A stretch of DNA of 64,000 nt from NCBI GenBank assembly GCA_942493385.1, contig OW818699.1:2480001-2544000 (forward strand), in the 5' to 3' direction. The position numbers and the translations under genes were made by a program. The stretch comes from UBA8389 sp942493385 (lineage in GTDB: Bacteria > Bacteroidota > Bacteroidia > Bacteroidales > UBA1402). Below the pieces are notes generated by a model that was not told the DNA's origin, made no database searches, and was given only the letters and a program-made list of their open reading frames with translations. This document shows positions 34,054 to 42,043 of the stretch, in pieces (position 1 is the stretch's first letter; every line of letters starts with the position of its first letter).

Positions 34054-35178
34054 ATGAAATTCATCGCATCAAGTTCAGCTCTCCTGAGCCACCTCCAGGC
34101 CATCAGCCGCGTCATCAATTCCAAGAACACGCTGCCCATACTCGAATGCTTCCTGTTGAAAATCGAAGGACTGAAGATGACCGCCACGGCATCGGATACG
34201 GAAACAACGTTGGTGACCACCCTAGACCTGATCGAATCAGACAGCGACGGTTGCTACGCCATTCCTTCCAAAACCATGTTGGACTCATTGCGTGAACTTT
34301 CCGAACAACCCCTCACCATCGAAATCAACGAAAACAGTCTGGAAGTAACCATTTGGTACCAAAACGGCAAATACAAGTTCGTAGCCCAAAGCGGCGACGA
34401 ATTTCCCAAACTGAAAGAGCTTAAGGAAAGCAACAGCAACCTCGAAATTCCAGCCAACATATTGCTAAACGGCATCAACTCGACGCTTTTCGCTTCTGCC
34501 GACGATGAACTCCGACCCGTCATGAACGGCGTGGTCATGGACATCACTACCGAAAACGTAACCTTCGTGGCATCCGACGCCCACAAATTGGTTCGTCTGC
34601 GCAACTCAGCCATCAAAGGAGATCAGAACGCTATGTTGATCATCCCCAAGAAACCCGCCGTCCTCCTGCGTGCCATTCTGCCTAAGGAAACAGGTACGGT
34701 GCTCATCGCTTTCGATGACAGCAACGTCGTTTTCCGCCTTTCCAGCTACACCATCTATTGCCGCCTGGTGGAAGGCCGTTTTCCCAACTACAACGCCGTC
34801 ATTCCACAGAACAATCCTTATAAAGTGCTGGTTGACAGAGTATCCTTTCTCAATACGCTGAAACGTGTCTCCATTTTTGCCAATCAGGCCAGCAGCCTGG
34901 TCAAACTGGTCATCACGAACAACAACATCGAACTGACTACGCAGGACATCGACTTCTCGACTTCAGCCGAGGAAACCATCCCTTGCCAGTACGAAGGCGA
35001 TCGCATCAACATCGGCTTCAAGGCTCAATACATCATCGACATCGTATCCAACTTGGAAACACAGGAGATCGTGCTCGAACTTGCCGATCCATCCAGAGCC
35101 GGGCTTTTCCTTCCGCTCGAAAACGACGCCGACGAGGATTTGCTGATGTTGCTCATGCCCATGCTTCTGAACGACTAA
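34054..35178 (+). CDS. dnaN: DNA polymerase III beta sliding clamp
   Basis: The processivity clamp, 374 residues, three-domain topology as expected. Diagnostic pieces are the start MKFIASSSALLSHLQAISRV, the ISRVINSKNTLPILECFLL segment, EVTIWYQNGKYKFVAQSGDEFP, VVMDITTENVTFVASDAHKLV, the central VEGRFPNYNAVIP, and the C-terminal LEndADEDLLMLLMPM pattern that forms part of the partner-binding pocket. The start follows a -7 element. A DnaQ-type exonuclease gene follows after 9 bp. Confidence 0.96.
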   Translation: MKFIASSSALLSHLQAISRVINSKNTLPILECFLLKIEGLKMTATASDTETTLVTTLDLIESDSDGCYAIPSKTMLDSLRELSEQPLTIEINENSLEVTIWYQNGKYKFVAQSGDEFPKLKELKESNSNLEIPANILLNGINSTLFASADDELRPVMNGVVMDITTENVTFVASDAHKLVRLRNSAIKGDQNAMLIIPKKPAVLLRAILPKETGTVLIAFDDSNVVFRLSSYTIYCRLVEGRFPNYNAVIPQNNPYKVLVDRVSFLNTLKRVSIFANQASSLVKLVITNNNIELTTQDIDFSTSAEETIPCQYEGDRINIGFKAQYIIDIVSNLETQEIVLELADPSRAGLFLPLENDADEDLLMLLMPMLLND

Positions 35179-35187
35179 ACAAAACCC

Positions 35188-35955
35188 ATGCAACTGAATC
35201 TCAAAAATCCGTTGGTGTTCTTTGACCTCGAAACAACCGGAGTCAATGCCAACACGGACCGGATTGTCGAAATAGCCTACCTCAAGGTGTATCCCAACGG
35301 GAATGAGGAAACAAAAACGTTCCGGGTCAATCCTGGAATGCCCATTCCCAAAGAAGCATCGGACATTCATCACATCACGGATGAAGACGTTGCCAACTCG
35401 CCCTCGTTCAAGGAAATTGGCAAGAACATCGCCAAAGATATAGAAGGTTGCGACTTGGCCGGCTTCAATTCCAACCGTTTTGACGTACCCATGCTCGCCG
35501 AGGAATTCTTAAGGAACGACATCGACATCGATTTGAGCAAACGCAAACTCATTGATGTTCAGGTGATTTTCCACAAAATGGAACAACGAACCCTGAGTGC
35601 CGCCTACAAATTCTATTGCAACGCCGATTTGGAAGGTGCCCACGGTGCCGAAGCGGATACCAGGGCAACCTACGAAGTACTGAAATCCCAATTGGACCGC
35701 TATCCGGACCTGACGAATGATGTTCAGTATCTTTCTGAGTTCTCCTCGTTCAACCGCAATGTGGACTTTGCCGGAAAAATCGTGTTGAACGACAAGGACG
35801 TGGAAGTCTTCAATTTCGGGAAATACAAGGATCAACCCGTGGAAGACATTTTGAAAAAGGATTCCGGCTACTACGGTTGGATGATGCAGGGTGATTTTGC
35901 CCTGAACACCAAAAATGTACTGACCCGCATTCGTTTGCGGTCCTTGACCAAATAA
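35188..35955 (+). CDS. DnaQ-like DEDDh 3'-5' exonuclease
   Basis: A 255-residue exonuclease. ExoI VFFDLETTGVN carries the first Asp/Glu pair, the middle motif CDLAGFNSNRFDVPML the second Asp, and GAHGAEADTRATYEVL the His/Asp of the DEDDh class. A short C-terminal module (about 195-250, FNFGKYKDQPVEDILKKD with YYGWMMQGDF) is common in Bacteroidota members. The N-terminus MQLNLK is loosely like a clamp-binding pentapeptide. Position between dnaN and coaBC is conserved in the phylum and suggests a replication-repair proofreading role, though it might instead be a general repair nuclease. Confidence 0.88.
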   Translation: MQLNLKNPLVFFDLETTGVNANTDRIVEIAYLKVYPNGNEETKTFRVNPGMPIPKEASDIHHITDEDVANSPSFKEIGKNIAKDIEGCDLAGFNSNRFDVPMLAEEFLRNDIDIDLSKRKLIDVQVIFHKMEQRTLSAAYKFYCNADLEGAHGAEADTRATYEVLKSQLDRYPDLTNDVQYLSEFSSFNRNVDFAGKIVLNDKDVEVFNFGKYKDQPVEDILKKDSGYYGWMMQGDFALNTKNVLTRIRLRSLTK

Positions 35956-35956
35956 A

Positions 35957-37162
35957 ATGTTGAAAGGTAAACTCATATTACTGGGCATTTCAGGTGGCAT
36001 CGCCGCCTACAAGACCCCGGAACTGATTCGTTTGTTCGTAAAGGCAGGTGCCGAACTCAAAGTCATTGCCACACAGCATGCACTAGAATTCGTCACACGT
36101 CTGACCTTGCAAACCGTTTCAAAAAATGCCGTTTATTCCAACACGTTCGAAGAATCAAACGAGTACTCCACCGAACACATCGCGCTGAACGATTGGGCAG
36201 ACATCCTGCTGGTCGCACCGGCAACTGCCAACATCCTCGGCAAATTTGCAGGCGGAATTGCGGACGATGCGCTTTCCACCACCTATCTGGCGTTTGAGAA
36301 ACCAATATTTGTGGCACCGGCCATGAATTGTAAGATGTGGGCGCACCCCACCGTTCAAGCCAATATGGAAAAGCTGCGAAGCTTAGGCGTTCAGTTCATT
36401 GAATCCACCGAAGGCGAACTGGCTTGCGGCGACGTAGGCAAGGGTAGGATGGAGGAACCCCTCGCCATTTTCAAATTGATTTCCGAATTTTTCGATCAAA
36501 AATTACCCTGGACGGGAAAAACCATCCTGATCACTGCAGGACCTACGTACGAAAAGATTGATCCAGTGCGCTTTATCGGCAACTACTCTTCAGGCAAGAT
36601 GGGTTTCGCCCTTGCCGAAGCCTGTGCCAACCGCGGTGCTCAGGTTAAACTCATTGCCGGCCCTGTTAGTCTAAAAACCGTGCATCCGAACATTGATCGC
36701 ATCGACGTGGAGTCGGCAGCGGACATGTTTGAAAAGGCGACCACTTTTTTCCAGGCAGCCGACGCAGCCATCCTTTGTGCTGCAGTTGCCGATTTTACGC
36801 CTTCGAAACCCTACGATTCAAAGAAAAAGCGCGGAGATGAAGACCTGATCGTAGAGCTCAAACCGACCCGTGACATTGCAGCCACGCTGGGTCAACTCAA
36901 AAAGAAACCGCAGATTCTGGTCGGATTTGCCTTGGAAACCGATGCTGAGATCCAAAATGCCCAATCCAAACTGGAACGCAAGAACCTGGATTTCATCGTT
37001 CTGAACTCGCTTCGAAACCCAGGCGCAGGTTTCCAACACGACACCAATCAAATCACCATCCTAAAACGCGATGGTGGCGAATGTACTTTTCCACTGAAAT
37101 CAAAAAAAGAAGTGGCAGAGGACATTCTAAACGAATTGAATACTTATTTTATTAATATATAA
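35957..37162 (+). CDS. coaBC: Bifunctional phosphopantothenoylcysteine decarboxylase / phosphopantothenate-cysteine ligase
   Basis: Two successive steps of coenzyme A synthesis. The FMN-dependent CoaC half (about 1-185) shows GISGGIAAYKTPELIR, the catalytic His in STEHIALNDWAD, LVAPATANILGKFAGG, APAMNCKMW and GELACGDVGKGRM. The CoaB half (about 188-401) shows TAGPTYEKIDPVRFIGNYSS with GKMGFALA, and the CTP-binding Lys in KKKRGDEDLIVELKPTRDI. 401 residues, full length. It begins 1 bp after the exonuclease stop, so both belong to the dnaN unit. Confidence 0.96.
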   Translation: MLKGKLILLGISGGIAAYKTPELIRLFVKAGAELKVIATQHALEFVTRLTLQTVSKNAVYSNTFEESNEYSTEHIALNDWADILLVAPATANILGKFAGGIADDALSTTYLAFEKPIFVAPAMNCKMWAHPTVQANMEKLRSLGVQFIESTEGELACGDVGKGRMEEPLAIFKLISEFFDQKLPWTGKTILITAGPTYEKIDPVRFIGNYSSGKMGFALAEACANRGAQVKLIAGPVSLKTVHPNIDRIDVESAADMFEKATTFFQAADAAILCAAVADFTPSKPYDSKKKRGDEDLIVELKPTRDIAATLGQLKKKPQILVGFALETDAEIQNAQSKLERKNLDFIVLNSLRNPGAGFQHDTNQITILKRDGGECTFPLKSKKEVAEDILNELNTYFINI

Positions 37163-37181
37163 TTAATATAATATTTATTTG

Positions 37182-37189
37182 TAACTTTG
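37182..37189 (+). promoter_or_regulatory. -7 element for the DUF4835-recN-rlmB unit
   Basis: TAACTTTG, full consensus, in a very AT-rich stretch after coaBC and 16 bp before the ATG at 37206. Confidence 0.6.
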
Positions 37190-37205
37190 TCTCAAAACGC
37201 GACTT

Positions 37206-38111
37206 ATGCAACCCCGAATTTTTAAATGCTTTCTGTTGTCGACTGTCCTTCTTTTCGGAGGATTGTCTGTCTATGCCCAGGAGCTGAACTGCAAGGTACA
37301 GATCAATACGGAACAGATCTCGGGTACGGACAAAGCCGTCTATGAAAACTTGAAATCGTCGGTACAGGAGTACATGAACACCACCCGCTTCTCCAATGTA
37401 CAACTGAGCAACACGGAAAAGATCGACTGCTCCATGCTGTTCATCTTCAAATCGCGGGAAGCAAATACGCATACCTGCGATTTTCAGATTCAGAGTTCCA
37501 GACCAGTTTACGGAAGCAATTACACAACCAGCCTGTTGAATTTCAGGGAAACATTGGTATTTGAGTTTCAGGAGAACCAGACGTTGACGTTCAACGAAAC
37601 CACCATCTCCGACAATCTCACGGCAACCCTGGATTTTTGGGCCTACATCATTCTGGGCCTCGACTTCGACAGTTTTTCAAAATTAGGTGGCAGCCCCTTT
37701 TTCCAACGCGCGCAAGAGATCACCTCCATGGCCCAAGGCACCATGGGAGAAAGCTGGAAGGCTCAGGTTGATAAGAACCATTGGGGTTGGGCCAATGTGC
37801 TGAGCAACGAAAATCAACCCGAAATGCGCCTGCTTTCGTATCAATATCACCGACAGGGTTTGGATGTGATGTATGAAAAACCGGAAGAGGGTAGGGCAAA
37901 AATCTATGCGGCCATGGAAAATCTCAAGCCGGCCAAGCAATTCAAACCTGGTTCTCCCTTGATTTCTAGTTTTATAGAAACCAAAGCCGATGAGCTCATC
38001 AACATTTACAGCAAAGCCAGCGCTCAAGAAAAACAAGGCGTTTACGACCTGCTGAGCAGTATTTATCCGGCTTCCACCAACCGGTTGCAAGGCATCAAAA
38101 CCAAAAAGTGA
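37206..38111 (+). CDS. DUF4835 protein (PorD-like, T9SS-associated family)
   Basis: A 301-residue exported protein with a signal peptide (about 1-24, cleaved after VYAQ) and the DUF4835 domain: LNCKVQINTEQISGTDKAVY, FKSREANTHTCDFQIQSSRPVYG, LDFWAYIILGLDFDSFSKLGG and WGWANVLSNENQPEMRLLSY-type segments. As I recall, members are labelled PorD in T9SS-bearing species, but the mechanism is not known to me. Placement between coaBC and recN is the usual Bacteroidota order. recN starts 1 bp after the stop. Confidence 0.85.
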   Translation: MQPRIFKCFLLSTVLLFGGLSVYAQELNCKVQINTEQISGTDKAVYENLKSSVQEYMNTTRFSNVQLSNTEKIDCSMLFIFKSREANTHTCDFQIQSSRPVYGSNYTTSLLNFRETLVFEFQENQTLTFNETTISDNLTATLDFWAYIILGLDFDSFSKLGGSPFFQRAQEITSMAQGTMGESWKAQVDKNHWGWANVLSNENQPEMRLLSYQYHRQGLDVMYEKPEEGRAKIYAAMENLKPAKQFKPGSPLISSFIETKADELINIYSKASAQEKQGVYDLLSSIYPASTNRLQGIKTKK

Positions 38112-38112
38112 C

Positions 38113-39777
38113 ATGCTCCGGAACCTCCACATTGAGAATTACGCCCTGATCGACAAGCTCGACTTGTCTTTCGATGAAGGATTTTCCGTTCTAACCGGCG
38201 AAACCGGAGCTGGTAAATCCATTTTACTGGGAGCACTTTCGCTGATTCTCGGGCAGCGTGCAGACAACCGTGTCATTCAGGAAGGTGCCGAAAAATGTGT
38301 TACTGAAGCCACTTTTCAGATTGAATCCTACAATTTGCAGTCTTTTTTTGAAGAAAACGACTTGGAATTCGATCCCGAAACATGCCTGATTCGTCGGGAA
38401 CTTTTCAGCAATGGCAAAAGCCGGGCATTTGTGAACGATTCTCCGGTATCGCTCAACATACTTAAAGAATTGAGCAGTAAGCTCATTGACATTCATTCCC
38501 AACATCAGAACCTTTTGCTTGGCAATGATGCCTTTCAACGCAACATCATCGACGCCGTCGCTTGCAACACCCAATTGCTCAATGACTACAAGGATGCATT
38601 CGGGCGATACAAAGAATTGCAGTCCAGTTTGAAGAAGCTGGAGGACAAGGCTTTGAAGGCTAGGGAAGAAGAAGACTACCTTCGTTTTCAATTGGATCAA
38701 TTGGAAGGGGCCAACCTATTGGAAGGCGAACAAGAAACCTTGGAAACCGAATGGGAAATTCTGACCCATTCCGAAGAAATAAAAATGGGTCTGGGCAAAA
38801 TCTTTACCCTGCTTGACGAAGAGGAACACGGTGTCAATACCTCGCTCAAGACTGCCTTGAACCAATCTGAACTGCTTCTGAAAGTCTATCCGAAATTGCA
38901 GGAAGCCAGTGAACGCATCCGCTCCAGTTATTTGGATTTGAAGGACTTATCCAGGGAGCTTGAAGTTCTGTTGAATGATGTGGAAGTGAATCCGTCACGC
39001 ATGGATCAAATTAGCGAACGGCTGAATCTGTTGTTCACCCTTCAGCAAAAACACCACGTCAAAAACTCCACCGAACTTATTGCATTGCGCGATGAGTTTG
39101 CATCTAAACTCGGATTCATCGAATCGTTTGATACGAACATATCCGAACATAAGAAACAACTGACGGAGGCAGAAGTCATTGCCAAGGATTTGGCCGATCA
39201 GTTGACCACCAAACGCCGCAGCGTGCTGTCAACGATAGAGCAAAACCTGATTAGCCCATTGGTTCAATTAGGCATTCCCAAAGCCGTCATTAAGATTGAA
39301 ACAAGCTTGAAAGCGATGGATTCGGATGGACAAGACGAGCTTTCCTTCCTGTTTTCCGCCAATGCGCAGACCAGCCCACAAGCCATCGATCGGATTGCCT
39401 CCGGTGGTGAAATTTCCCGTATCATGCTCTGCATCAAATCCTTGATTGCCGAGTTCACCTGTTTGCCAACCCTATTGTTTGACGAAATCGACACCGGTGT
39501 CTCCGGTGAAATCGCACATAAGATGGGAGAAATCATGAAAAGCATAGCAGGCAATCGCCAAGTGCTGTGCATCACCCATTTACCCCAAATTGCCGTGAAA
39601 GGCAAAAGCCATTACAAAGTCGTCAAAACGGAAGTGAAAGGTAAGACCATCACCACCGTGAACGCTTTGAACCCGGAAGAACGCTTGACAGAAATCGCCT
39701 TGATGTTGAGCGGAGCGAATCTGACCGATGCCGCTATCCGAAATGCCCGCCAGCTCATGCTGGAAAACTCCCATTAA
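38113..39777 (+). CDS. recN: DNA repair protein RecN
   Basis: An SMC-like ATPase of double-strand-break repair, 554 residues. Walker A is VLTGETGAGKSILLGAL, the head ends with the signature IASGGEISRIMLCIKSL and Walker B PTLLFDEIDTGVSGEIA; the switch segment is LCITHLPQIAVKGKSHYKV. Between the heads lies a long coiled coil (about 150-360) whose two strands meet around residue 260, the short RecN-type arm. Immediately follows DUF4835 and precedes rlmB by 10 bp. Confidence 0.96.
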   Translation: MLRNLHIENYALIDKLDLSFDEGFSVLTGETGAGKSILLGALSLILGQRADNRVIQEGAEKCVTEATFQIESYNLQSFFEENDLEFDPETCLIRRELFSNGKSRAFVNDSPVSLNILKELSSKLIDIHSQHQNLLLGNDAFQRNIIDAVACNTQLLNDYKDAFGRYKELQSSLKKLEDKALKAREEEDYLRFQLDQLEGANLLEGEQETLETEWEILTHSEEIKMGLGKIFTLLDEEEHGVNTSLKTALNQSELLLKVYPKLQEASERIRSSYLDLKDLSRELEVLLNDVEVNPSRMDQISERLNLLFTLQQKHHVKNSTELIALRDEFASKLGFIESFDTNISEHKKQLTEAEVIAKDLADQLTTKRRSVLSTIEQNLISPLVQLGIPKAVIKIETSLKAMDSDGQDELSFLFSANAQTSPQAIDRIASGGEISRIMLCIKSLIAEFTCLPTLLFDEIDTGVSGEIAHKMGEIMKSIAGNRQVLCITHLPQIAVKGKSHYKVVKTEVKGKTITTVNALNPEERLTEIALMLSGANLTDAAIRNARQLMLENSH

Positions 39778-39787
39778 ACTAAAAAAC

Positions 39788-40570
39788 ATGTATACTAAAA
39801 GACCCTTTGTACGCAAACCCAACGAGAATCATTCCGAATTCATTTTCGGTGTACGCGCCGTTTTGGAAGCAGTCCTCGCTGGTAAGGACATCGATAAGAT
39901 CCTCGTTCGCAAGGACTTGGAAACCGAAATAACCAAAGAACTGTTCGAATCGCTCAAGGGTACCCGCGTTCCCGTGCAGCGTGTTCCGGTTGAAAAACTG
40001 AACCGTGTCACGATGAAAAACCACCAGGGCGTGGTGGCCTTCATTTCTGAAGTCACTTATCAGCGCCTGGAAGACATTCTGCCTACCCTTTATGAAGAAG
40101 GCAAGAATCCCTTCATCGTCTTGCTGGACGGCATCACCGATGTCCGCAATTTCGGTGCCATTGCTCGTACGTGCGAATGTGCCGGCGTGCATGCCATCGT
40201 CATTCCCATGACCGACAGCGTCAGTGTGAATGCAGATGCCGTCAAAACATCGGCAGGAGCACTGCATACCTTGCCCGTCTGCCGCGAAGGATCCATCCGT
40301 GAGTCAATCCTGTTGCTGAAGAATTCAGGCGTAAAAGTCATTGCCGCTTCCGAAAAAGCTGCCGACAGTTATACCAAATCCGATTATTCCGGTCCGGTCG
40401 CCATCGTCATGGGTGCGGAAGATACCGGAATTGCCAACGAAAACCTGCGCATTTGTGATGAATTGGTCCAAATTCCCATCCTGGGCAAGATCGGCTCGCT
40501 CAACGTATCCGTGGCCGCAGGCATTTTGATGTACGAAGCTGTAAAACATCGGATGGAATCCGGATTATAA
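39788..40570 (+). CDS. rlmB: 23S rRNA (guanosine-2'-O-)-methyltransferase RlmB (TrmH/SpoU family)
   Basis: A 260-residue SPOUT methyltransferase. The N-terminal substrate-binding domain starts EFIFGVRAVLEAVLAGKDID, and the knot domain shows VLLDGITDVRNFGAIARTCE (motif 1), VIVMGAEDTGIANENL-type motif 2, and IPILGKIGSLNVSVAAGILMYEA (motif 3) in order. Family members methylate G2251 of 23S rRNA (E. coli numbering); related TrmH-like enzymes could act elsewhere. The stop codon shares one base with the next ATG (TAATG). Confidence 0.9.
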   Translation: MYTKRPFVRKPNENHSEFIFGVRAVLEAVLAGKDIDKILVRKDLETEITKELFESLKGTRVPVQRVPVEKLNRVTMKNHQGVVAFISEVTYQRLEDILPTLYEEGKNPFIVLLDGITDVRNFGAIARTCECAGVHAIVIPMTDSVSVNADAVKTSAGALHTLPVCREGSIRESILLLKNSGVKVIAASEKAADSYTKSDYSGPVAIVMGAEDTGIANENLRICDELVQIPILGKIGSLNVSVAAGILMYEAVKHRMESGL

Positions 40571-41649
40571 TGGTCGAAATCTTTACAGACGTTCTTCGCA
40601 ACACCCTGATGATCACATGCTTCGTCATTGTGATCATGCTGTTCATCGAATTGACGAATGTGCTGACACAAGGAAGTTGGACGCGTTGGCTGGGAAAATA
40701 TCCTTCGCTTCAGGTCGTTTTGGCTGCTTTTCTGGGTCTAATTCCAGGCTGTTTCGGTGGTTTTGCAGTGGTTGGCATGTGGACGCATGGAGTTGTAAGT
40801 TTCGGAGCACTATTGGCAGCTATGATTTCGAGTGTTGGTGATGAAGCCTTCGTCATGCTCGTGCAAATGCCAGAAAAAGCAATGATGCTCTTTGGTATTT
40901 TGTTTGTAATTGCCCTTGTGGTGGGTCTTTTAGTAGACAAACTAGGTTGGAAGGTGGTTCACCCCAGAAATATGGAACAGCACCTCGTTGTCCACAAACA
41001 CGAACATACTGGAAAACAACGCTTCACTCAAAGTCTGAAAGAAAATTTCAGAAATCCCTCATTCACACGAATCCTGCTCATAACCGGACTCGGATTGTTT
41101 ATTTTGGGGATGAGCACCGGTTTTTTCGGGCATGAAGGCGAAGCGGCACACGAAGCTTCCACCGGAAATCTGACCTTTCCCATTGACGAAGCCTGGTTCA
41201 ACAGCATTTTTTTAATCATGGCCATACTGATGATGGTCACTTTCTTATTTGTCGACGACCATTTTCTGGAAGCACACCTCTGGAAACACATCATACGGCA
41301 GCACGTTCCGAAAATATTCCTTTGGACTTTCGGTGCACTGACGCTCATCCATTTCCTCATGCATTCTGTCGAAATGACCGATTGGGTGGCTCACAATCAA
41401 ATGTGGGTACTGCTTTTGGCCGTATTGATTGGATTTATCCCGGAATCAGGGCCGCATTTGGTCTTCATTTCGTTGTTTTTGAGCGGGCAAATCCCCTTCA
41501 GCATCCTACTAGCCAATTCCATCACACAAGATGGACACTCGACCTTACCCTTGCTGGCAGAATCCAAACGAGGATTCCTCAGCGTAAAGGTCATCAATGG
41601 CATACTAGGCCTGTTAGCGGGAACAGCCGGCTATATTCTAGGTTTTTAA
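40570..41649 (+). CDS. Ten-TM heavy-metal exporter-like protein (ArsP_2 / putative manganese transporter)
   Basis: A 359-residue membrane protein with about ten helices in two inversely related halves. The halves share a Gly-rich motif: first GLIPGCFGGFAVVGMWTHG with ISSVGDEAFVML, second GFIPESGPHLVFISLFLSG with ITQDGHSTLPLL. Soluble loops between them are His- and acid-rich (HKHEHTGKQ, HEGEAAHE, DDHFLEAHLWKH), which suggests metal binding. The family is called a putative 10-TM heavy-metal exporter or manganese transporter, without firm substrate evidence. Coupled to rlmB by a one-base overlap. Confidence 0.8.
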   Translation: MVEIFTDVLRNTLMITCFVIVIMLFIELTNVLTQGSWTRWLGKYPSLQVVLAAFLGLIPGCFGGFAVVGMWTHGVVSFGALLAAMISSVGDEAFVMLVQMPEKAMMLFGILFVIALVVGLLVDKLGWKVVHPRNMEQHLVVHKHEHTGKQRFTQSLKENFRNPSFTRILLITGLGLFILGMSTGFFGHEGEAAHEASTGNLTFPIDEAWFNSIFLIMAILMMVTFLFVDDHFLEAHLWKHIIRQHVPKIFLWTFGALTLIHFLMHSVEMTDWVAHNQMWVLLLAVLIGFIPESGPHLVFISLFLSGQIPFSILLANSITQDGHSTLPLLAESKRGFLSVKVINGILGLLAGTAGYILGF

Positions 41650-41662
41650 ACCAATATCAATT

Positions 41663-42043
41663 ATGAAAACTATCGTCAAAACCTCACAAGCACCCGCAGC
41701 CATCGGGCCCTACAATCAGGCTATCCGCGCCGGGAATCTCATATTCCTTTCAGGTCAGATCCCCATCGATCCCAGAAGCGGAAACATTGAATCGGTCGAC
41801 ATCATGGGTCAAACCACCCAGTGCTTTAAAAACATCAAGGCTATTTTATCGGAAGCTGGTTGTCAAATGGAGCACCTAGTGAAAGTCACCGTATTCTTGT
41901 CGGATATGAATCTGTTTGCAGATATGAACAAGGTTTACGAATCACAGTTCGAAGGTTCATTTCCCGCACGTTCAGCTTTTGCAGTCAAGGGTTTACCCAA
42001 GGGCGCTCTCATCGAGATCGAGGCCATCGCTTCCCTCATCTAA
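41663..42043 (+). CDS. ridA: RidA family reactive-intermediate deaminase
   Basis: A 126-residue YjgF/YER057c/UK114 protein that hydrolyses enamine/imine intermediates from PLP-enzyme side reactions. Motifs: TSQAPAAIGPYNQAIRAGN, FLSGQIPIDPRSG, the NIKAILSEAG helix, VKVTVFLSDMNLFADMN and FPARSAFAVKGLPKGALIEIEAIA with the conserved Arg and Glu. Its last 51 bp overlap the 3' end of the convergent rlmD gene. It is 13 bp after the 10-TM transporter gene. Confidence 0.95.
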   Translation: MKTIVKTSQAPAAIGPYNQAIRAGNLIFLSGQIPIDPRSGNIESVDIMGQTTQCFKNIKAILSEAGCQMEHLVKVTVFLSDMNLFADMNKVYESQFEGSFPARSAFAVKGLPKGALIEIEAIASLI

